A DNA stretch of 35,597 nucleotides from Methanomicrobiales archaeon (GTDB lineage: Archaea; Halobacteriota; Methanomicrobia; Methanomicrobiales; Methanoculleaceae). Below are positions 29,148-35,597 of this stretch, piece by piece (position 1 is the first letter of the stretch; each line of letters starts with the position of its first letter). The DNA lies in assembly GCA_012521035.1 (NCBI GenBank), contig JAAYND010000017.1, forward strand, positions 1 through 35,597, in the 5' to 3' direction. Below the pieces are notes generated by a model that had not been told where the DNA came from, did no database searches, and was given only the letters and a program-made list of their open reading frames with translations. The position numbers and the translations under genes are program-made.

Positions 29148-30554
29148 ATGAAGGCTGACCTGCTGAAATGGATATCGGGGGCAAATCCTCTCACCGTACA
29201 AGCGCTCAGCCTGATACCTTCTTACCGCATATACCGGGAGATGTACACGCTCCTCGGGCAGTCCCAGTGGTGGAGTCACGAAGAACTTCTGGCATACCAG
29301 ACAGAGGCGCTCTCGCGCCTGCTCGACCACGCCTATGCAAACGTCCCCTACTACCGCCGGATCTTCGACGATCGAGGCCTCGTGCCGGGGGATATCGGAA
29401 CCCCGGAAGATCTCCGGCTCCTCCCGTTCCTGACAAAAGAGATCGTCCAGACCCACCTCCCCGATCTCAAAGCAAGAAACTATCCTGAATCGTCGTTTGA
29501 GTACGTCCGTACGTCCGGTTCTACCGGTACGCCGATGGGGTTTTACTACGAACGGGGGGTCTCCCGGGCCCGGGAGTGGGCGTTTATGAAGATCCAGTGG
29601 GACCGCGTCGGCTACCGGTTCGGCGATAAATGTGTCGTCCTCCGGGGACATGTGGTGGACAGCGCATCGAGCGGCATCTACTGGAAGCGCGAGCTCTTCG
29701 GCCGGTGGTTGATCATGTCCTCTCACCAGATGACCGAGGAGACCCTGCCGGCCTATATCGATCAGATCCGGCGGTTTGGACCCCGGTTCATCCACGCCTA
29801 TCCCTCGACGGCCGTGATCCTGGCGCGATTCATGAAGGAGCATGGGATCAAACCCTTCCCGACGGTGCGGGCGGTCCTCTGTGGCTCCGAGAACCTCTAC
29901 CCCTGGCAGCGGAGTCTCCTTGAGGAGGCGTTTCGATGCAGGGTCTTCTCCTGGTACGGCAACTCCGAACAGACCATGCTCGCCGGAGAGTGTGAGGAGA
30001 GCACACACTACCACATCTTCCCTGAATACGGGGTGGTCGAACTGATCGGCAGGGATGGACAGCCTGTGGCGAGACCGGGCGAGCTCGGCGAGGTCGTCGC
30101 AACCAATCTCACCAACTACGTCTGCCCTCTTATTCGCTACCGGACGCGGGATGTGGCGGTCGCCACGACGGAACGGTGCTCCTGTGGGAGACAGTACCCC
30201 CTGCTTGAGAAGGTGGAGGGGAGACTCCAGGAGTTCATCGTGACACGGAGCGGGCACCTGATCTCCGTCACCCCCATCAACTATGAGTCGGGGGCTTTTG
30301 AGAACATCCGGCAGTTTCAGATGTACCAGGAGACGATGGGAGAACTCATTGTAAAGGTTGTCAGAAAGCCGACTTACACCCGGGAAGATTCTCAGCAGCT
30401 CGCCAGGGAGCTCCGGTGGCAGCTCGGCGACGGCGTGGATGTAGAAGTCCGGTTTGTCGACGAGATCCCCCGCACAGAGGGCGGCAAGTTCCGGTACCTC
30501 ATCCAGAAACTACCGATCGATATCGGAGATCTCTCGAGCAGTTATTCGATGTAG
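29148..30554 (+). CDS. PaaK/CapK-family adenylate-forming enzyme, copy 2 (tandem paralogue)
   Basis: RTSGSTGTPMGFYYERG, LCGSENLYPWQRSLLEEAF, SWYGNSEQTMLAGECEESTHYHIFPEYGVVELI; near-identical core to copy 1. Confidence 0.87.
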   Translation: MKADLLKWISGANPLTVQALSLIPSYRIYREMYTLLGQSQWWSHEELLAYQTEALSRLLDHAYANVPYYRRIFDDRGLVPGDIGTPEDLRLLPFLTKEIVQTHLPDLKARNYPESSFEYVRTSGSTGTPMGFYYERGVSRAREWAFMKIQWDRVGYRFGDKCVVLRGHVVDSASSGIYWKRELFGRWLIMSSHQMTEETLPAYIDQIRRFGPRFIHAYPSTAVILARFMKEHGIKPFPTVRAVLCGSENLYPWQRSLLEEAFRCRVFSWYGNSEQTMLAGECEESTHYHIFPEYGVVELIGRDGQPVARPGELGEVVATNLTNYVCPLIRYRTRDVAVATTERCSCGRQYPLLEKVEGRLQEFIVTRSGHLISVTPINYESGAFENIRQFQMYQETMGELIVKVVRKPTYTREDSQQLARELRWQLGDGVDVEVRFVDEIPRTEGGKFRYLIQKLPIDIGDLSSSYSM

Positions 30555-31570
30555 GGGATCATCCTCCTCTTGATCCAGGGCCTGTTGATGATAGTGCTGT
30601 AGGTCCACTCCGCCGCCTTCCCCACGATATCCGCTCTACTCACTTCGATATGGATGGAGAGATCCGGGTTGTACTTTGCCTTGTGCATATTCAGGTTCGG
30701 GTTGTTTGCACCTGTGTTCTCAAACTCCCGGAAACCTTTCTCTTTTGCATCCCTGAGCAGGAGCCACTGGAGGTACTCGTTTGCTGATGTGCCGTCGATC
30801 TTCGGGCCGCCGACCCAGAGAAGATATCGCTTGTACTCCAGGGTTGTCCCGATACCTTTGAGATCCCCATCCCGGTCACAGAGGTGATAGACACGGACAG
30901 AGCCCGGATACGCCCGGAGGATATCCTCAAAGTAGCCCTGTGCGACCATCGGGATACCCATATCCGGGTGGCTGAATCGCTGGCGCACCGTCTCATAAAA
31001 GAGCGCAAGATCGCTCCCCTCCTCCAGGTAGTAGCCGCTCTTCTCAAACTTCCGGAGGTTCGTCCGCAGCTTCGCGTTCAGGTTCTTCCAGAGAGTCTCC
31101 AGGGGAGGAGTGAGATCGATGGTATAGGAGTAGCTGATCCGGGTCTGGTAGCCGTCCCAGATGAAATGGCGGATGTCATGGTAACCGGGGGCGAGCCTGA
31201 TCGAGAGGTAGTTTGGCGAGAGGTCGTCGATCACCTCCCGGAGCCCTTCGATGACCAGCTGCAGTCTCGACTCTTTTTTGCTCTGCTTTGCCGCGGTGTA
31301 ATCCCTGCTCATCACGATACCCTGGTAGGGTATGACCGCCTGCATGGGTGGAGGGGAGAAGGCGAGAGAAAGGCCGTTTCTTTGCCTGTGGAAGAACGGA
31401 CAGACTGCGACGAGTTCCCTGCCCCTGTAGATCCCGCAGGGAAGGAGCCTGTACCCGGTGTGCCGTTCCGTAATCTTCAGAAAATCCCACTTGTGAAAGA
31501 GGAGACCGGACGGGCCGGCATCGATGAACGCATCCCAGATATCCCTATCCGTGACGATCTCTATTGACAA
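30542..31570 (-). CDS. FemAB/GNAT-fold acyltransferase-like protein, copy 1
   Basis: 342 aa; GLLFHKWDFLKITERHTGYRLLPCGIYRGRELVAVCPFF, FSPPPMQAVIPYQG, NEYLQWLLLRDAKEKGFREFENTGANNPNLNMHKAKYNPDL; apparent TTG start at 31570. Confidence 0.78.
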   Translation of the reverse strand: MSIEIVTDRDIWDAFIDAGPSGLLFHKWDFLKITERHTGYRLLPCGIYRGRELVAVCPFFHRQRNGLSLAFSPPPMQAVIPYQGIVMSRDYTAAKQSKKESRLQLVIEGLREVIDDLSPNYLSIRLAPGYHDIRHFIWDGYQTRISYSYTIDLTPPLETLWKNLNAKLRTNLRKFEKSGYYLEEGSDLALFYETVRQRFSHPDMGIPMVAQGYFEDILRAYPGSVRVYHLCDRDGDLKGIGTTLEYKRYLLWVGGPKIDGTSANEYLQWLLLRDAKEKGFREFENTGANNPNLNMHKAKYNPDLSIHIEVSRADIVGKAAEWTYSTIINRPWIKRRMIPYIE

Positions 31571-31626
31571 GCTCTTCTCTCCTCGCTCTACTGGCGAGAT
31601 CCAGCTGCCCCCATTACCCGCAGTAC

Positions 31627-31640
31627 TCTAGATAAATGTA
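31627..31640 (-). promoter_or_regulatory. Putative TATA element for FemAB-like copy 1
   Basis: Minus strand acATTTATCTAgag ~60 nt upstream of the start; analogous AT-rich boxes lie upstream of copies 2 and 3. Confidence 0.35.
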
Positions 31641-32028
31641 GTGGTCACTGCCAGTCACAGGGCAGCAGGCCCACCGCACCGGGTGTCCAGGATACCTCCC
31701 GGCTGCCACATGACAGAAGACCGGGAGTCCGTGTTTCCCGGGAGGGGGGAGCAAGACCGAGCAGGAAGTTTCTTCACTGAGGCATGCCGTCCCGGATCAT
31801 CGATGAAGACCTCATTCTCCTGTGCGCTCCGGATCACCTCAGCCATGCCCCGAACCCCGTCCGGGCGGGGGGTCGGGCTTCGCGGAGAGGGAGGGCACCA
31901 CGTGCAAGATACGTCCCGGGTGGTCTCTCCACCTGCAAGGCAGGGGGCACACCTCCCGGAGGAGGCGGGGTGGTCCTGCAGACCGGAGTCACACCCCGGC
32001 CAGAGTGTCAGGCCGCCGGGGCCCAACC

Positions 32029-32037
32029 ATTATATAC
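32029..32037 (+). promoter_or_regulatory. Putative TATA element for the 63-aa ORF at 32059
   Basis: ccATTATATAcc ~25-28 nt before ATG 32059, spacing compatible with leaderless transcription. Confidence 0.4.
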
Positions 32038-32058
32038 CGTGATGCGTGAGGTGAGGGC

Positions 32059-32250
32059 ATGGTCGCACTCCGCCTCCTTGCTGTGGATGATATCTCGTAT
32101 CAATCATGGGAGTGCAGTCACCTGGAGGCATACGGTGATATCTGGGTGATATTTACAGAACATAACCTCCTTTCGGAGTTCCTGCAACATTTTTACCACG
32201 CATCCGGTCAGGATCTGGTCTCCATGCCGCACTCTGAGAATTTTTTCTAG
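32059..32250 (+). CDS. Candidate 63-aa small ORF (repeat unit A)
   Basis: MVALRLLAVDDISYQSWECSHLEAYGDIWVIFTEHNLLSEFLQHFYHASGQDLVSMPHSENFF; homologous DNA at 34734-34923. Confidence 0.35.
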   Translation: MVALRLLAVDDISYQSWECSHLEAYGDIWVIFTEHNLLSEFLQHFYHASGQDLVSMPHSENFF

Positions 32251-32354
32251 GGCGCTCCCTGTTCCCCGGACGTCTGACCATCTGCGATCCCCTGCACCGG
32301 AGGCGACAGGTTCCGGTATCTCACCCCGCCTCCGGCTGGCGACCTCTCGGCGGA

Positions 32355-33386
32355 TCACTCGATGTACGGGACGATCCGGCGCTTCAGCCAGGATGTACCG
32401 GCGATGGAGCTGTATGTCCATTCTGCCAGAGTCCCGATCATATCTTTCCGGTAGATCTCCATGTAGATCTCAAGATTCGAGCAGAATCGTGATTTGAAGA
32501 AGTTCAGGTCAGGTGTATTCGCCCCGATGTTCTCAAACGTCCGGTAACCTTCGGCTTTTGCACGCTGGACAAGGAGCCACTGGAGATACTCGTTCCCCGC
32601 GTGCCCTCCCTCGATCCGCGGTGTTCCCATCCAGAGCAGGAAACGCCTGTACTCCTGCGTGGCGAGTGCCCCCGCGAGAGCACCATCCCGGTCATAGAGG
32701 TAATAGGCGGCAAGGTGCTCCGGGTATGCCCGGAAGAGATCTTCGAAATAGCTCTGCCTGATCATCGGGATCTGCTTATCCGGGTGGCTAAACCGCCGGG
32801 AGATCGCGGTATACAGTCCTGAGAAGTCGTTGCTCCGCACGAGATCCATGCCCGCCTCCTCAGCTCTCCGGATACCGCTACGGAGTTTGTAGTGGAAGTC
32901 GCTCTGGATCGCTTCAATCGGCTGTGAAAGGTCGATTGTGTAGGTGTAGTGAACCCTCGGGGTGTATCCCCGCCAGGTGAACTGCCGGATGTCGGCAATG
33001 CCGGGCACAAGGGTCAGGGAGAGGTAGTGCGGCGAGATCGCGTCGATCTCGGCGGAGAGGTCGCCCGCGATGAGGCCCATGATCGCCTCCTTCCTGCTCT
33101 GTCTCATCACATCAAACTCGCGTACCGGGACAAAACCCTGGTAGGGTATGACAGCCTGCATGGGCGGCGGCGAGAAGAGCGTCTTTATCCCGTGCGTGCT
33201 CCTGAAGTAGAGCGGAACGAGGCAGACGAGCTCCTCTCCATTATAGATCCCGTACGGGAGGAGCCGGTACCCCGCATGGCGTGCGGTGATCGTGATGTAG
33301 TCCCACTTATGAAAGAGCAGCCCATACGGGCTCCCATCGATGAAGGTATCCCATACCTCCCTGTCATCCACGAGTTTGAGTGTCAT
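32355..33386 (-). CDS. FemAB/GNAT-fold acyltransferase-like protein, copy 2
   Basis: 343 aa; GLLFHKWDYITITARHAGYRLLPYGIYNGEELVCLVPLYF, FSPPPMQAVIPYQGF, GNEYLQWLLVQRAKAEGYRTFENIGANTPDLNFFKSRF. Confidence 0.8.
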   Translation of the reverse strand: MTLKLVDDREVWDTFIDGSPYGLLFHKWDYITITARHAGYRLLPYGIYNGEELVCLVPLYFRSTHGIKTLFSPPPMQAVIPYQGFVPVREFDVMRQSRKEAIMGLIAGDLSAEIDAISPHYLSLTLVPGIADIRQFTWRGYTPRVHYTYTIDLSQPIEAIQSDFHYKLRSGIRRAEEAGMDLVRSNDFSGLYTAISRRFSHPDKQIPMIRQSYFEDLFRAYPEHLAAYYLYDRDGALAGALATQEYRRFLLWMGTPRIEGGHAGNEYLQWLLVQRAKAEGYRTFENIGANTPDLNFFKSRFCSNLEIYMEIYRKDMIGTLAEWTYSSIAGTSWLKRRIVPYIE

Positions 33387-33445
33387 GGAACCCTGCTTCC
33401 GGCCGAGCGGTCCTTTCGGAATGCGCTCGCTACAGGATAGCGGCA

Positions 33446-33457
33446 GATATATTTATC
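33446..33457 (-). promoter_or_regulatory. Putative TATA element for FemAB-like copy 2
   Basis: Minus strand GATAAATATATC ~60 nt upstream of ATG 33386. Confidence 0.4.
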
Positions 33458-33592
33458 TTCTCGGGTGCCTCCAGGGAGCATCGTCCTGTATGATTTTTGG
33501 CAGAGGAGAAAGTAGCCCGGACCTCCGGAATCTCTCCCGCCATCCGACAACCATGCTCCGAACCTGGAGTCTGCCTCTCCAGTACGGGCGGT

Positions 33593-34621
33593 CTAAACCC
33601 TTCCCGTCGCCATCATCAGGCGTTTGACAAAGGCGAGGTATGCCCATTCGGAGACCGCCCCGAAGGTATCCTTCTTCTCTATCTCGAAGTACATCATGAG
33701 ATCCGGGTTAAACCGGGACTTGAAGAAGGCCAGGTCGGGGTTGTTTGCACCCATGTTCTCGAACATCTGGTAACCTTCGGTTTTTGCCCTCTGGATCAGG
33801 AGCCACTGGAGATACTCGTTCCCGGCATGGGCGGTCTCGACCTTCGGCGTCCCCATCCAGAGCAGAAACCGCCTGTACTCCTGGGCCGCCACCGCGCCCA
33901 CGAGTTCGTCTTCCGTATTGTAGAGATAGTATGCTGCGATCCTGTCCGGGTAGGTATGCACGAGATCTTCGAGGTAATTCCTATCGATCGGCGGGATATC
34001 GAGCGCGGGGTCACGGTAGCGGTCGGCAAGGATCCGGTGGAGTGTGGAGATATCACCCGTCCTCTCCAGCCGGAGGCCGGCATTCTCCTCTTTTTTCAGT
34101 TTATTTCGGAGCTTATAGTGGAGGTTGTTCCAGAGGTCTTCGATCGAGCGCGTAAGGTCGATGGTGTAGGTGTACCGGATCCGTGCATCGCACCGATCCC
34201 AGAGGTAGTGGCGCACGTCGTTGAACTCCGGGACGAAAGATACTGAGAGGTAGTTCGGCGAGAGACCCCGGATCTCCTCCTGGATCTCCCCGGCGATCAT
34301 GCCGAGGAGGGATTCCTTCTTGCTCTGTTTCAGCCTCGTAAACCCCCTGTTCATCACGCACCCGAGGAAAGGTATCACCGTGAGGGGGGGAGGAGAGAAG
34401 ACGGCGTTAACGCCGTACATCCGCCGGAAGAAGAGCGGGAACAGACAGGCCAGCTCGTTTCCCTTATAGACTCCATACGGGAGGAACCGGCTCCCGGTAT
34501 ACCGTGCTGTCAGGTGCAGGTAGTCCCACCGGTGAAAGAGGAGCCCTGATGGGCTTTCGTCGATGAATGTGTCCCAGGTATCTCTATCCTCTATGATGCT
34601 CACGGTCATCCTTTTCGTCAC
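33593..34621 (-). CDS. FemAB/GNAT-fold acyltransferase-like protein, copy 3
   Basis: 342 aa; GLLFHRWDYLHLTARYTGSRFLPYGVYKGNELACLFPLFF, FSPPPLTVIPFLGC, GNEYLQWLLIQRAKTEGYQMFENMGANNPDLAFFKSRFNPDL. Confidence 0.8.
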   Translation of the reverse strand: MTKRMTVSIIEDRDTWDTFIDESPSGLLFHRWDYLHLTARYTGSRFLPYGVYKGNELACLFPLFFRRMYGVNAVFSPPPLTVIPFLGCVMNRGFTRLKQSKKESLLGMIAGEIQEEIRGLSPNYLSVSFVPEFNDVRHYLWDRCDARIRYTYTIDLTRSIEDLWNNLHYKLRNKLKKEENAGLRLERTGDISTLHRILADRYRDPALDIPPIDRNYLEDLVHTYPDRIAAYYLYNTEDELVGAVAAQEYRRFLLWMGTPKVETAHAGNEYLQWLLIQRAKTEGYQMFENMGANNPDLAFFKSRFNPDLMMYFEIEKKDTFGAVSEWAYLAFVKRLMMATGRV

Positions 34622-34676
34622 CTCGCGCCCGGTCGTGATCTCCGGCGCCCGGTGACCACCCCCTCATCTCCTATCC

Positions 34677-34686
34677 CTATATATCT
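34677..34686 (-). promoter_or_regulatory. Putative TATA element for FemAB-like copy 3
   Basis: Minus strand aGATATATAGgg ~60 nt upstream of the start; the element is nearly symmetric and could also act on the plus strand. Confidence 0.4.
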
Positions 34687-34733
34687 TTCTTCAAGCCTGC
34701 CGATTTGCGTGACAGGGCACAAAGCGAGCAGGT

Positions 34734-34923
34734 ATGGTCATCTTCCACCTCCCTGCCATGGATGGCGTTTCGTATCAATCGTGGGCGGACAGCTCTGTAG
34801 TTGCGTGGGTGACGTCCGGGTGGTCATCACCGGGAACAACCTCTTTCCTGAACTCCTGAACCACGTCAACCGCGCATTCAGCCGGGATCTGGTCGCCCTC
34901 CCATGCTCCGGGAATTTCTCCTG
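34734..34923 (+). pseudogene. Repeat unit B: frameshifted homologue of the 63-aa ORF at 32059
   Basis: ATGGTC...GATGG..TTTCGTATCAATCGTGGG aligns with unit A (39/52 nt in the first segment; 77/117 nt in the last segment); a 1-nt deficit in the middle breaks the frame. Confidence 0.5.
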
Positions 34924-34946
34924 ACCGGGTGTGCGGTCCCGGTCAG
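34921..34946. repeat. Perfect 9-bp inverted repeat (CTGACCGGG-tgtgcggt-CCCGGTCAG)
   Basis: Stem 34921-34929 / 34938-34946 with 8-nt loop, at the end of repeat unit B. Confidence 0.65.
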
Positions 34947-35319
34947 CTGATTGATCGAGGAGGATACTCTCAAGGATACAGGGGCCCGCGCGGGCCGATG
35001 CGATCATACAACTGCAGCGGGGAACGGAGATGGCCTGCCCCCCCCGCCTCCCGGGCGGATCGATGCGGGCGCCACCGGGGTCCCCTTCCGCTCATGGAGA
35101 TGGGAGCCCGACCTCTCGCTATCCTGCCTGAAGTGTTACGCCGGCCTCGCCCGGCGACTCTCTCGCCCGGAGCCGGTGGCGAGGAGGCGGGCGCCGGGAC
35201 AGAAGACCGGGAACTGAGCGGGAGTGCACCTTTTTGGCGCACCCCCATCCCGGCCGGCTATTTTCCGGGAGAACATCGGGTTCCCTGGAGCCGGATCGTA
35301 AAAAACCTCATTACAATTA

Positions 35320-35597
35320 ATGACAGATATAGAGGAGAGGAGTGTAAACAATTTGTCCGCGATTCCAAAGGAGGAGTACCTGCTCAAGTGCACATCCGCC
35401 TGTGCGGGGTGCAGCTCTTCCCTGTGTCTGCGCTACGTGCTCAAGGCCGCCGGCCCGGATTCTGTTCTGGTCGTGCCTGCCTGCTGCACAAGCGTCATCC
35501 AGGGGATCTACCCCGGCACGGCGATGAATGTGCCGGTATATAACATAGCGTTTGCCGCTGCCGCCGCCTGTGCCTCCGGCATGAGCAACGCTTTTGA
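35320..35597 (+). CDS. 2-oxoacid (pyruvate-type):ferredoxin oxidoreductase beta subunit, N-terminal fragment cut by window end
   Basis: Manual translation from ATG 35320: MTDIEERSVNNLSAIPKEEYLLKCTSACAGCSSSLCLRYVLKAAGPDSVLVVPACCTSVIQGIYPGTAMNVPVYNIAFAAAAACASGMSNAF; CAGC and CCTSVIQG typical of PorB-like TPP subunits; no stop in window, so missing from the ORF track. Confidence 0.82.
   Translation, partial: MTDIEERSVNNLSAIPKEEYLLKCTSACAGCSSSLCLRYVLKAAGPDSVLVVPACCTSVIQGIYPGTAMNVPVYNIAFAAAAACASGMSNAF

Noticed and set aside
29025-30257. 410-aa minus-strand ORF antisense to CapK copy 2 (and similar 267-aa ORF at 28271-29074)
   Set aside because: Both are antisense to recognisable PaaK/CapK genes; the resemblance between the two antisense ORFs is explained by duplication of the sense genes. 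GC-rich codon bias yields long spurious antisense frames.
31641-32042. 133-aa plus-strand ORF (and overlapping 123-aa minus ORF) in the FemAB intergenic region
   Set aside because: Pro/Arg/Gly-rich translations without motifs, typical of GC-rich non-coding DNA; overlapping readings in several frames and no convincing RBS.
34929-35543. 204-aa plus-strand ORF overlapping the PorB-like start
   Set aside because: Out of frame with the clearly conserved PorB-like protein from 35320; upstream part is low-complexity.
1-35597. CRISPR arrays, tRNA or rRNA genes, transposases
   Set aside because: Read for regularly spaced repeats, tRNA cloverleaf-like segments and DDE/HUH transposase motifs; none recognised by eye. 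A tRNAscan/CRISPR search would be needed to exclude weak cases.

Overview
GC-rich archaeal DNA, probably a Methanomicrobiales methanogen (Methanoculleus-like by protein style; inference only). Coding is dense. From left to right: (i) a minus-strand block with a HerA/DUF87-type ATPase (truncated by the window edge), a DHA2-type MFS exporter, a small membrane protein, and carbamate kinase with arginine deiminase; (ii) a DrrA/ABC-2 exporter pair; (iii) a compact chemosensory/two-component cluster (tandem CheW, poly-HAMP MCP, CheA-REC hybrid, REC-histidine kinase, PAS-histidine kinase-like protein whose H-box His is Thr) ending in a translationally linked truA; (iv) an AT-rich gap; (v) a roughly 17.5 kb surface-polysaccharide island (GT2, wecB, wecC, GT4, an alpha/alpha-toroid-like protein, a bi-domain MDR+Gfo/Idh/MocA oxidoreductase, an MNT nucleotidyltransferase, a RaSEA-like radical SAM protein, two tandem PaaK/CapK-type adenylate-forming enzymes, three FemAB/GNAT-fold acyltransferase paralogues); (vi) the 5' end of a 2-oxoacid:ferredoxin oxidoreductase beta subunit, cut by the window end and absent from the supplied ORF track. 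The best candidate for an undescribed system is the CapK x2 / FemAB x3 module, a plausible acyl-activation plus acyl/aminoacyl-transfer pathway acting on an archaeal surface glycan. Unexplained DNA-level structures include a ~190 bp imperfect repeat carrying a 63-aa ORF and its frameshifted copy among the FemAB genes, a 32/32/32 nt inverted repeat in front of the CapK operon, and a duplicated ribosome-binding/start segment creating a 24-codon ORF that overlaps the wecB start. No database search was run; all calls come from reading the sequence and the translated ORFs.
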